Shown here one piece after another: positions 6,652-14,113 of a stretch of 14,113 nt of DNA (its first letter is position 1; each line of letters starts with the position of its first letter). Source of the stretch: Chloroflexota bacterium (GTDB taxonomy: Bacteria > Chloroflexota > Anaerolineae > B4-G1 > SLSP01); assembly GCA_022707665.1 (NCBI GenBank), contig JAKJAE010000032.1, positions 329 to 14,441 of the forward strand, in the 5' to 3' direction. Position numbers and translations under genes: made by a program. The notes below the pieces were generated by a model. It was not told where the DNA came from. It saw only the letters and a program-made list of their open reading frames with translations, and did no database searches.

Positions 6652-7881
6652 TTAGAATGTCTCGATGAGCTTGCGTAGCCTCTCGGTCAACTCCATACAC
6701 GCCCGTCCGTTATGATACGGGCACTTCCAGAAACTGACCTTGGCGTTGTTCTCACCTGAACCTAGCGGACGGGTGAGGTCGCGTTCGACGTATCGCAGCC
6801 ATTCCCCATGCTCGCGATCCACGAGGTGGGTTTCGATGAAAGCCCAACTCCCCAGCGCGGCGTCCAGGAACTGAGACTCCCCACTGAGTTGGTACGCATT
6901 GAGGAACCCCACAGCCGCTTCAGCCTGGGGCCACCACTGCTTGGTCGAATCGGTCAACCCCTCCGGTCCTCTCTCGTAGACGATGCCCCCGTCGGGATCG
7001 AGGCCCTGTTCGTAGACCGCGTGTGCCATCCGCACGGAAAGCGCCTTCGCCCTTGCGTCCAGGACTGGGTCACCCAGTACCCCGGTTGACTCAACCAACA
7101 GCCAACTTGCTTCGATGTCGTGCCCGTAAGATATGTGGCGCGATCGTGCTTCCCAGGCCTCGTTGAAGAAGAGGATCATCTGGGCGGTCTCGGGGTTGAT
7201 AACGTGCGTCATCATCACGTCGATGAGCTCTGCCTGCCTGGCACGTAACAGAGCGTCGGGCCACACGCGCAGCAGGTTGGTGAATGCCTCCATAACGTGG
7301 AGGTGCGTGTTCATCGACTTCATCTCGTTCAGGTCGACGGCGCTCAGGCGCATGTCGGTGGCCACTCCCCAGTCTCGGGCGAAGGCCTCGTAGTATCCTC
7401 GGTGAGCCGGGTCGTAACTGTGCCTTTCCATAGCCTGGAAGATCGCCTGTGCCCGTTGGAGCGCTTCCTCGCATCCGGTCGCGGCGTAGTACTCGGCCAG
7501 CGCATAGATGCCAAAAGCCTGCCCATAGATCTGCTTGCCAGGCCGGAGCAGCGTGCCGTCGACGCCGACCATCCAGAAGAGTCCGCCATACTCCTCGTCC
7601 CAGAATCGCTGGATGAGATCCTTGAAGGCCCAATCAGCTATGGCAAGATAGGCCGTGTTCTGATAGCGGCGGTAGGCAGCCGAATAGGTCCACAGGATGC
7701 GCGACGTCAGCAGGGCGCCTCGTGGCGCATCCTTGCGGACGACCAGATCGTTGGTGATCTCGCCGAAGAATCCGCCGCGTTCGCGGTCGACGGTATGGTT
7801 GATCCAAAAGGGGAGGATGTTCTCCCGCAATTCCGCTTCAGCACGCTGCAGCGTATCACGCAGCCTGGCTTTGTCGGGCAT
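6652..7881 (-). CDS. AGE-family epimerase, probably cellobiose 2-epimerase
   Basis: 409 residues, the usual length for N-acylglucosamine 2-epimerase (AGE) superfamily (alpha/alpha)6 barrels. The ATG is preceded by GGGAGGA six bases upstream, which overlaps the tpiA stop codon, so the gene is coupled to tpiA. The motif set matches cellobiose 2-epimerases more than GlcNAc epimerases: NTHLHVMEAFTNL (H193, H195), SYGHDIEASWLL (H254, E257), KQWWPQAEA and KCPYHNGRACME (H390, R393). Known enzymes of this type epimerise the reducing-end glucose of beta-1,4 disaccharides such as cellobiose to mannose (EC 5.1.3.11), using a His pair as acid and base. No signal peptide is seen, so it should be cytosolic. 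Substrate specificity within the family is inferred from motifs only; mannose or other sugar isomerase activity is possible. Confidence 0.85.
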   Translation of the reverse strand: MPDKARLRDTLQRAEAELRENILPFWINHTVDRERGGFFGEITNDLVVRKDAPRGALLTSRILWTYSAAYRRYQNTAYLAIADWAFKDLIQRFWDEEYGGLFWMVGVDGTLLRPGKQIYGQAFGIYALAEYYAATGCEEALQRAQAIFQAMERHSYDPAHRGYYEAFARDWGVATDMRLSAVDLNEMKSMNTHLHVMEAFTNLLRVWPDALLRARQAELIDVMMTHVINPETAQMILFFNEAWEARSRHISYGHDIEASWLLVESTGVLGDPVLDARAKALSVRMAHAVYEQGLDPDGGIVYERGPEGLTDSTKQWWPQAEAAVGFLNAYQLSGESQFLDAALGSWAFIETHLVDREHGEWLRYVERDLTRPLGSGENNAKVSFWKCPYHNGRACMELTERLRKLIETF

Positions 7882-7893
7882 GGCGGTTCCTCC

Positions 7894-8664
7894 CTATGCC
7901 TTCAAGGCCTGGGCTGCATTGCTGACGATGCCGGCGAAATCCTCTACCTTCAGGCTTGCGCCACCGACGAGGGCGCCATCGATCTCCGGCATCACGATGA
8001 AGTCCGCCATGTTGCCTGGCTTGACACTGCCCCCGTATTGCACGCGGATCGCCTGCGCCGTCGCCTCTCCATACAGATCACGGAGCACGTCGCGAATGGC
8101 CTCACGGATAATGCGATCGGCATCCGCGGGCATCGCCGTGCGGCCAGTCCCGATGGCCCAGATGGGTTCGTAGGCCAGGACAACTTTGCCAGCGTCTTGC
8201 TGGCTGATACCGGCGAAGGCACCACGGATCTGGTTCCCGACGAAGGGAACGGTCTCCCCTGCCTCGTTCTGGGCCAGGCTCTCCCCGATACACACGATGG
8301 GGGTCAGGCCGTGGCGGATGGCAGCCTTGAGCTTGAGGTTCACCGTGGCGTCGGTCTCACCGAAGTATTGTCGTCGCTCTGAATGGCCAAGGATCACGTA
8401 TGTGGCCAGCTCTTTCACCATCAGCGGTGAGATCTCACCTGTAAAGGCACCGCTGTCTTCCCAGTACATATTCTGGGCACCGACACCGATGTTCGTGTTG
8501 GTCAGAACGTGGCTCACGGCCTCCAGGGCCGTCGCCGTCGGGCAGACGGCCAGGTCCATGGTCGACACATCGGCTAGGGCCGCTTTGAGCGCCACAGCGA
8601 GATCAACCGCCTCGACGACGGTCTTGTGCATCTTCCAGTTACCGGCGATAAACGGTTTGCGCAT
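7894..8664 (-). CDS. tpiA: Triosephosphate isomerase
   Basis: 256 residues, standard length. It interconverts dihydroxyacetone phosphate and glyceraldehyde 3-phosphate in glycolysis and gluconeogenesis. Catalytic residues are all in place: N9 and K11 in AGNWKMHK, H94 in ILGHSERR and E166 in AYEPIWAIGTG. The flexible loop 6 (IGTGRTA), the phosphate-binding YGGSV (210-214) and a C-terminal VGGASL also fit. AAAGGAG lies six bases before the ATG. It sits downstream of pgk across a 103-base gap holding two hairpins, and directly upstream of the epimerase gene. Nothing in the sequence suggests fusion or damage. Confidence 0.97.
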   Translation of the reverse strand: MRKPFIAGNWKMHKTVVEAVDLAVALKAALADVSTMDLAVCPTATALEAVSHVLTNTNIGVGAQNMYWEDSGAFTGEISPLMVKELATYVILGHSERRQYFGETDATVNLKLKAAIRHGLTPIVCIGESLAQNEAGETVPFVGNQIRGAFAGISQQDAGKVVLAYEPIWAIGTGRTAMPADADRIIREAIRDVLRDLYGEATAQAIRVQYGGSVKPGNMADFIVMPEIDGALVGGASLKVEDFAGIVSNAAQALKA

Positions 8665-8683
8665 CCATATCTCCTTTCACGAG

Positions 8684-8710
8684 CCGGGCACTGGAAACTC
8701 CAGTGCCCGG
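8684..8710 (-). terminator. Strong hairpin in the pgk-tpiA gap
   Basis: A perfect 12-bp stem, CCGGGCACTGGA (8684-8695) with its complement (8699-8710), closes a three-base loop. On the minus strand it ends about ten bases before the tpiA ribosome binding site and has no T-tract. That makes it more likely an mRNA-processing, stability or attenuation element than a full terminator. A second stem (8733-8738 with 8746-8751, CCCCGG/CCGGGG) lies between it and the pgk stop. Confidence 0.55.
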
Positions 8711-8767
8711 TGTGGTTGCCATCATACGTCTCCCCCGGGCCGTGACCGGGGATGCCGCAACAACGAC

Positions 8768-9940
8768 CTAAAGATCGTTGAGGGCTGCGACGCCGGGCAG
8801 GACCTTGCCCTCGAGGAACTCGAGACTGGCACCACCGCCCGTCGATACATGGCTTACCTTGTCGGCGACGCCAGCCTGGTTTACCGCCGCTGCTGAGTCG
8901 CCGCCGCCGATAATCGTCACTGCATCGAGTGTCGCCAGCGCTTCGGCAATGGCAAAGGTTCCCTTGGCGAAGTTCGGCATCTCAAAGACACCCATCGGGC
9001 CGTTCCAGACGACCGTCCTGGCATCGGCCAACTTGCTCTTGTAGAGCTCGACTGTCTTCGGACCAATGTCCAGGATGCGCCAACCGGGGCTGACTGCGGC
9101 CACATTGACGACCTTCTGGATAGCGTCATTGTCGAAGGCGTTGGCAACCACGGCGTCGACAGGCAGTACCAGCTTCCCTTCGGCCTTAGCCATCAACGCC
9201 TTGGCCGTATCCAGAACATCATCCTCGACCAACGAATCGCCCATCTCCAGACCCTGGGCCTTGAGGAAGGTGTTGGCCATACCACCGCCAATGAGGATTG
9301 TGTCGGCCTTGGCGAGCATGTTCTCGATCACGAGGATCTTGTCGGACACCTTTGCGCCGCCCAGGATCACGACGTAAGGCCGCTCTGCGTCACCCGTGGC
9401 CTTGCCGAGGAAGGTGATCTCTTTCTCAATGAGGAACCCAGCGACGGCAGGCATTCTCTCCGCCACACCCACGGTGCTGGCGTGCGCCCGGTGGGCAGAG
9501 CCAAACGCGTCGTTGACGTAGACATCGCCGAGGACCGCAAGCTTGTCTACGAAATCGGGCGCGTTCTTGGTCTCGCCGGGGTAGAAGCGGGTGTTCTCCA
9601 GAAGCATTACGTCGCCTGGCTGGAGGGCTTTGGCCATGGCTTCGACCTCATCACCGACGACATCGGGCGCCATCTTGACCGGTTTCCCAAGAAGCTCCGC
9701 TAGGCGTACAGCGACGGGCTTCAGGCTGTACTTGGGATCCGGGCCATCCTTGGGGCGCCCGAAGTGTGACATCAGAATGACGGATGCACCCTGCTCCAGG
9801 ACGTACTGGATGGTTGGCAACGCCGCGGCGATGCGGGTGTCATCCTTGACAACCTTGTCCTCTACGGGGACGTTGAAGTCGACACGCATCAGCACGCGCT
9901 TGCCCTTCAGATCGATGTCACGCACAGTCTTCTTAGTCAT
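8768..9940 (-). CDS. pgk: Phosphoglycerate kinase
   Basis: 390 residues, normal length. It transfers phosphate between 1,3-bisphosphoglycerate and ADP, the first ATP-making step of lower glycolysis. Family motifs occur in order: RVDFNVP (19-25), SHFGRPK (58-64), ENTRFY (115-120), the AHRAHAST phosphoglycerate-binding stretch (149-156), [12 protein letters not shown] (191-202), [10 protein letters not shown] (217-226), [11 protein letters not shown] (310-320) and the nucleotide-binding GGGDSAAA (345-352). GGGAGG sits about four bases before the ATG. It follows gap, with a terminator-like hairpin between them, and precedes tpiA in the same direction. Confidence 0.97.
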   Translation of the reverse strand: MTKKTVRDIDLKGKRVLMRVDFNVPVEDKVVKDDTRIAAALPTIQYVLEQGASVILMSHFGRPKDGPDPKYSLKPVAVRLAELLGKPVKMAPDVVGDEVEAMAKALQPGDVMLLENTRFYPGETKNAPDFVDKLAVLGDVYVNDAFGSAHRAHASTVGVAERMPAVAGFLIEKEITFLGKATGDAERPYVVILGGAKVSDKILVIENMLAKADTILIGGGMANTFLKAQGLEMGDSLVEDDVLDTAKALMAKAEGKLVLPVDAVVANAFDNDAIQKVVNVAAVSPGWRILDIGPKTVELYKSKLADARTVVWNGPMGVFEMPNFAKGTFAIAEALATLDAVTIIGGGDSAAAVNQAGVADKVSHVSTGGGASLEFLEGKVLPGVAALNDL

Positions 9941-9963
9941 AGGACCTCCCTTTGCATAGAGAA

Positions 9964-9992
9964 AAGGGATAAGGAGCTATTCCTTATCCCTT
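9964..9992 (-). terminator. Intrinsic terminator or attenuator between gap and pgk
   Basis: A perfect 12-bp stem, AAGGGATAAGGA (9964-9975) with TCCTTATCCCTT (9981-9992), closes a five-base loop. Read on the minus strand, the stem runs into TTTTC, giving a short U-tract. It lies 27 bases beyond the gap stop and just before the pgk ribosome binding site. It should reduce transcription of pgk relative to gap or define a gap-only mRNA. Confidence 0.7.
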
Positions 9993-10018
9993 CCTGTCTA
10001 GTCTAGGGCAGTGTGCCC

Positions 10019-11160
<1,142 letters not shown>

Positions 11161-11162
11161 AA

Positions 11163-12458
11163 TCACGTCCTCAAGAGCCCGATCAGCGTCTCTGCCAATC
11201 GATTGCTGTTGTGGTACCCGTCACATTCGTCGTCTGTCAGATCTGCCGCCACCACGCGCGGGTCGTCAGACACGATCCCCTCTGGCCTGACCCACTCACA
11301 AGCCGTATCGTCCACAATCGGCGCGCCCTTCGGCAAGTGCGCATTGACCAGGATCCTATCGACCACGCCACTTCCAATATGGCGCTCCAGTGCCTGGATG
11401 TGTGCCTGGGCAGTATATCCATCGGTCTCGCCGGGCTGCGTGGCCACATTGCACACGAAGACACGCGTTGCCCGCGTTGCCTTGAGCGCTTCCAGGATCT
11501 GCGGCACCAACAAGTTGGGCAGGATGCTCGTGTAGAGGCTGCCCGGGCCAATGACGACCAAGTCGGCTGCCAAGATAGCCTGAATAGCGCCGGGATAGGC
11601 ACTCGGTCTCTCTGGATGGAGCGTTACCCTCAGGATCCGGCCGTGTGATTTGGGTATCGCGGATTCGCCACAGACCTGGGCAACGCTACCCGCATCGGTG
11701 CTTATGTCGGCGCACAGCGCTACCGCCTCAAGCGTGCTGGGCAGAACCTGCCCCTGTACTGCCAGAACCTGGCTCGATTCCCGCAGAGCTGATTCGAACG
11801 ATCCCGTAATGCCGGCCATGGCCGTGATGAACAGGTTCCCGAAACTGTGCCCGCTCAGATCCTTGCCGTTTGCGAATCTGTACTGGAACAGCCGCGTCAC
11901 CAGGGCTTCGTCGTCGGCCAGCGCGGCGATGCAGTTACGAAAATCACCCGGCGGCAAGATGCCCACATCGCGCCTGAGTCTACCCGACGATCCTCCGTCA
12001 TCAGCCACAGTGACAATGGCGGCCAGATTTGACGTGTAAGCTTTCAGGCCGCGCAGGGCGGCTGACTGGCCATGGCCACCCCCGATCACCACGATTCTGG
12101 GCCCTCGACCGCGGCTGTGATAGTCATACAACACCTCGGAGATCGATGACTGCCCGCCGGCCATGAACGGAACGAGCATCGCCCGGCTGAGGCCCCAGAT
12201 GGCATATCCAATGACGCCCACCGCCGCCACCAGAAAGAACACCGCCCTCACACTGCGTGGCAGGAACTGCAAGGTCAGATAGTAAAAGTACCGGGGGAGG
12301 GGATAGGCCGCTCGCAGGGCATAGGCTCCTCCGAGGCTCAATAGCCCCACGCCCAGGGCTAGTAACAACAGCCAGCGCTTTACGCCAATTCCAGGCATCA
12401 GCCACTTGAGGTGGGTTTGCCAGCTTTTAGCCCTAGCCAGGAGAACCCTCCACTTCAT
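11163..12458 (-). CDS. YvcK-family gluconeogenesis factor with N-terminal membrane hairpin
   Basis: 431 residues from the ATG at 12458. A longer in-frame TTG at 12494 is rejected because those bases form the -35 box of a consensus promoter. Two hydrophobic segments (about residues 29-49 and 70-90) precede a CofD/YvcK-like Rossmann domain (about 121-430). Motifs: VVIGGGHGQS (near 124-132), VTVADDGGSSGRLRRD (near 150-164), LPPGDFRNCIAALAD (near 168-182), GHSFGNL and IGPGSLYTSILPNLLV. In Bacillus and Mycobacterium, YvcK (GlmR) binds UDP-sugars and controls carbon flow to the cell wall during gluconeogenic growth; it is not the CofD transferase, which lacks the DDGGSSGRL pattern. The membrane hairpin suggests anchoring of the sensor domain. 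The usual GGGTG is here GGGHG. The gene lies directly ahead of gap-pgk-tpiA, a fitting context. Confidence 0.9.
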   Translation of the reverse strand: MKWRVLLARAKSWQTHLKWLMPGIGVKRWLLLLALGVGLLSLGGAYALRAAYPLPRYFYYLTLQFLPRSVRAVFFLVAAVGVIGYAIWGLSRAMLVPFMAGGQSSISEVLYDYHSRGRGPRIVVIGGGHGQSAALRGLKAYTSNLAAIVTVADDGGSSGRLRRDVGILPPGDFRNCIAALADDEALVTRLFQYRFANGKDLSGHSFGNLFITAMAGITGSFESALRESSQVLAVQGQVLPSTLEAVALCADISTDAGSVAQVCGESAIPKSHGRILRVTLHPERPSAYPGAIQAILAADLVVIGPGSLYTSILPNLLVPQILEALKATRATRVFVCNVATQPGETDGYTAQAHIQALERHIGSGVVDRILVNAHLPKGAPIVDDTACEWVRPEGIVSDDPRVVAADLTDDECDGYHNSNRLAETLIGLLRT

Positions 12459-12465
12459 CACGGGG

Positions 12466-12494
12466 ATTATACTCAGATCACGGATGCGTGTCAA
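12466..12494 (-). promoter_or_regulatory. Consensus sigma-70 type promoter of yvcK
   Basis: On the minus strand TTGACA (12494-12489) and TATAAT (12471-12466) are both perfect consensus hexamers separated by exactly 17 bases. Only seven bases lie between the -10 box and the yvcK ATG, so transcription should begin at or within a base or two of the start codon. No Shine-Dalgarno sequence is possible on such a leader. It also isolates yvcK-gap-pgk-tpiA-epimerase from the rsfS genes upstream. Confidence 0.85.
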
Positions 12495-12531
12495 CGAATG
12501 GTCGTGCGCTGTGATAAGCCCACCACACGAT

Positions 12532-12555
12532 GAGGCCCGGCATACGCCGGGCCTC
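12532..12555 (-). terminator. Hairpin between rsfS and yvcK
   Basis: A perfect 10-bp GC-rich stem, GAGGCCCGGC (12532-12541) with GCCGGGCCTC (12546-12555), closes a four-base loop. It lies 39 bases beyond the rsfS stop and upstream of the yvcK promoter, where a terminator is expected. The tail on the minus strand is not T-rich, so efficiency is uncertain. Confidence 0.6.
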
Positions 12556-12593
12556 GTGATGTGCTTTGGACCTTGCCGGGCCTACGCGACGAT

Positions 12594-12944
12594 CTACTGA
12601 ATATGCGCGATGGTGCGCGCGTTCTTCCAAAGCTCCTCGAGTCGGTAATACTCCCGTTTGTCTTCGCTGAAAAGATGCACGATTACGCTGTTGTAGTCGA
12701 CGAGAATCCATCCTGAATCCGGATCGCCTTCTACGTTGAGAGCGACAAGTTGCTCCTCGCTCTTCTTGACGCCTTCACGGATGGCGCTCTGCAGTGCATC
12801 CAACTGGCGACTGCTGCCCGCTGTGCAGATCACAAAGTAGTCCGTAAAAGTCGTGACCTCGGTCAAGTCAAGGATGACAATATCCTCGCCCTGCCTATCG
12901 ACAATGATCTCGGTGATCCGGTCTGCTAACTCTCTGCTCTCCAC
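12594..12944 (-). CDS. rsfS: Ribosomal silencing factor RsfS
   Basis: 116 residues from GTG 12944, chosen because GGAGG lies just upstream and because family members begin near the SRELADRI motif; a TTG at 12977 would add 11 untypical Gly/Pro-rich residues. RsfS binds ribosomal protein L14 (uL14) and blocks joining of the 50S and 30S subunits, damping translation in starvation. Seen motifs: GEDIVILDLTEVTTFTDYFVICTA near the start (about residues 19-42), SSRQLDAL, GDPDSGWILVDYNSVIVHLF and a final YYRLEELW. Length fits the family (about 105-120). It is the last gene before the hairpin and yvcK promoter, and the gene for a small lipoprotein lies 53 bases upstream. In many bacteria rsfS sits near nadD; nadD is not seen here. 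Confidence 0.93.
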   Translation of the reverse strand: MESRELADRITEIIVDRQGEDIVILDLTEVTTFTDYFVICTAGSSRQLDALQSAIREGVKKSEEQLVALNVEGDPDSGWILVDYNSVIVHLFSEDKREYYRLEELWKNARTIAHIQ

Positions 12945-12997
12945 CCCACCTCCTCTGGGCTGAGGCTTCCCCTTCAACGTCTCGGTGTTCGGCCAGC

Positions 12998-13492
12998 CTA
13001 TTGCTGCATCAGCAGCATCTGGATGCGTGTCGTTTCCGAGATCTCGTTATCCTGCATACTGATAGTGAGGCGATCCTTGCCCATCTGCAGCGTCAGCGTT
13101 GCCAGATGGCCCATCAACGTCGGTTGACCGAGCTCCTCCCAGCCCTTGGCCTTCAGCTCCGTCAACATGTATTCCATAGCTTCGGCAACCATGCCCGGAA
13201 TGACGTAGATGTAGGTGCCAGACGACGGCGTAGCGACGATGTCATAGGCGTCGGGATGTAGGACCAATACGTCGGGAATCAGTGCTTCGGGTCCCGGAGT
13301 GTCTTCCGCTACGGCCTCTGACGTTTCACTTTCTTCCTCCGGCGCTGCTTCCTCCTCTTCCACAACCACTGGACCGTCGCCGGCACTGGTGTCAGGCGGT
13401 TCCTCCGTGGCCCCCCCCCCACAGGCCGCCAGCACAAGAACAGCTACAACCACAACACCCAGGATGTCACGCAAGAACCTCTTCCCCTTCAT
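12998..13492 (-). CDS. Small lipoprotein of unknown function with acidic linker
   Basis: 164 residues. A GGAGGAGAGGG purine run precedes the ATG. A basic N-terminus and hydrophobic run lead to the lipobox LAAC, so Cys24 should be lipidated by Lgt and cut by signal peptidase II, placing the protein on the outside of the membrane. A strongly acidic, low-complexity linker (about residues 28-70, many Glu) follows. Then comes a compact folded domain of about 95 residues (VLVLHPDAYD through the C-terminus) with alternating strand and helix character. I do not recognise the domain. The Gly codons right after Cys24 form a run of ten G on the coding strand. The gene probably shares a transcript with rsfS downstream, but the proteins act in different compartments, so a functional link is not implied. 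Confidence 0.8.
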   Translation of the reverse strand: MKGKRFLRDILGVVVVAVLVLAACGGGATEEPPDTSAGDGPVVVEEEEAAPEEESETSEAVAEDTPGPEALIPDVLVLHPDAYDIVATPSSGTYIYVIPGMVAEAMEYMLTELKAKGWEELGQPTLMGHLATLTLQMGKDRLTISMQDNEISETTRIQMLLMQQ

Positions 13493-13530
13493 CCCTCTCC
13501 TCCTGCTGCGATATAAAAGTTAGTCAACCA

Positions 13531-13539
13531 ATCATAACA
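13531..13539 (-). promoter_or_regulatory. Possible extended -10 promoter before the lipoprotein gene
   Basis: The minus strand reads TGTTATGAT (13539-13531), matching the extended -10 pattern TGnTATnnT. No good -35 is seen (TGGCGT at the expected place). The predicted leader is about 30 bases and includes the strong purine-rich ribosome binding site. The local stretch is AT-rich against a GC-rich background. Confidence 0.35.
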
Positions 13540-13652
13540 CAAAATACGAGCGGACGCCACTGGATACGAGTCGCAGCCAAGGAGAGTGGGCAGGGCGGTG
13601 TCCGTGGGGTTGATCATATAGCATCCGCTTGTTCGGGTTCGTTGAACGCAAC

Positions 13653-14113
13653 TCAAAGTGCGTCTTGCAGTAGCGACAGCAGTACCTCGATCGCGTTCTC
13701 TACATCCTGTGCATCGACCATCTCGGAGGTAGAGTGAACGTATCTGCATGGCACACTGAGGCAACCGCTGGGTATTCCAGATCGGACGAGCTGCATAGCT
13801 GCAGCATCAGTCGTGCCACCCAGTAGGATTTCCATCTGATAGGGCAGACCGGCTCGTTCTGCTGCCTCGACCAGGCGATCGCGCACGCGAGGGTGGGCAA
13901 TCATACCACCATCTTTGACCTTCACTGCAGGCCCCGCACCCAGGCTGACTTCCATGGGGAGCGCCTTGGGCACATCACCCGTCGCCGTGACGTCTACAGA
14001 GATGGCGATGTCCGGGTCGATGCGATAGGCGGCGGTCCGAGCTCCGGATAGCGTGATCTCCTCTTGGGTAGTGAACGCGAAGAAGATGTCGTGGGCTGAT
14101 GTTTTGAGTCGTC
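13653..14113 (-). CDS. M42-family metallo-aminopeptidase, C-terminal part only
   Basis: The frame is open to the right edge of the window, so the N-terminal part is missing; about 152 residues remain. The family (glutamyl or general aminopeptidases, once called endoglucanases, FrvX/YsdC-like) uses two metal ions to trim peptides inside the cell. Seen: FTTQEEITLSGART, whose EE pair holds the expected general base and a metal ligand; VDVTATGD with the expected metal-ligand Asp; VKVKDGGMIAHP; LLGGTTDAAAMQ; and a C-terminal RYVHSTSEMVD with the expected metal-ligand His. The usual QEEVGLRGA is here QEEITLSGA, a mild deviation next to the active site. The lipoprotein gene follows 160 bases downstream on the same strand. 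Confidence 0.9.
   Translation of the reverse strand, partial: RLKTSAHDIFFAFTTQEEITLSGARTAAYRIDPDIAISVDVTATGDVPKALPMEVSLGAGPAVKVKDGGMIAHPRVRDRLVEAAERAGLPYQMEILLGGTTDAAAMQLVRSGIPSGCLSVPCRYVHSTSEMVDAQDVENAIEVLLSLLQDAL

Noticed and set aside
7297..8382. 361-codon plus-strand open frame across the epimerase and tpiA genes
   Set aside because: It spans parts of two well-supported opposite-strand genes and their junction; no motif or ribosome binding site supports it.
12459..12494. Longer N-terminus for the YvcK protein starting at TTG 12494
   Set aside because: These 36 bases hold the -35 and -10 boxes of a perfect promoter, so they cannot be in the main mRNA made from it.
13516..13528. TTGACT on the minus strand before the lipoprotein gene as a -35 box
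   Set aside because: The position 17 bases downstream is the purine-rich ribosome binding site, not a -10 box.

Overview
The window is ordinary bacterial chromosome: GC-rich, densely coding, and with no sign of phage, transposon, plasmid or CRISPR. The best guess for the organism is a Chloroflexota bacterium, possibly Anaerolineae-like. This is an inference from Thr-Pro-rich linkers just after membrane or lipid anchors on surface proteins, a YvcK-family protein with an N-terminal membrane hairpin, an FmdB-type zinc-ribbon protein with a long tail, and the overall gene set. No 16S gene or other decisive marker is present.

Plus strand, left half (1-6600). The window opens in the 3' part of an FmdB-type zinc-ribbon gene. 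Two tandem paralogous genes for anchored, extracellular clan GH-A glycoside hydrolases follow (577-1980 and 2083-3327). Next is a tRNA-Leu(UAG) gene with a perfect TATAAT box, a hairpin, and then a compact complex I subset: nuoB, a fused nuoCD and nuoI. These encode only the quinone/N2-side connecting module. nuoA, nuoE-G, nuoH and nuoJ-N are not here, and nuoI overlaps nuoCD by one base where nuoH often lies.

Minus strand, right half (6650-14113), read from right to left. It starts with a truncated M42 aminopeptidase gene, then a small lipoprotein of unknown function, rsfS (ribosomal silencing factor), yvcK (gluconeogenesis factor family), gap, pgk, tpiA and an AGE-family epimerase that looks like cellobiose 2-epimerase. 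The two blocks converge on a bidirectional hairpin at 6605-6634.

How the genes fit together. gap-pgk-tpiA is a triose-phosphate module of glycolysis and gluconeogenesis. It lies behind a YvcK-family carbon-metabolism regulator and ahead of a sugar epimerase, so the minus block reads as a central-carbon operon. Nearly every gene junction in that block carries a strong hairpin, which suggests segmental termination or mRNA processing. yvcK has a perfect consensus promoter (TTGACA, 17 bp, TATAAT) placed so that transcription should begin at its start codon, predicting a leaderless mRNA. No intergenic stretch reaches 300 bases. I see no clearly undescribed multi-gene system; the most useful leads are the leaderless yvcK promoter, the orphan Q-module nuo cluster, the yvcK-gap nested inverted repeat, and the tandem anchored hydrolases.
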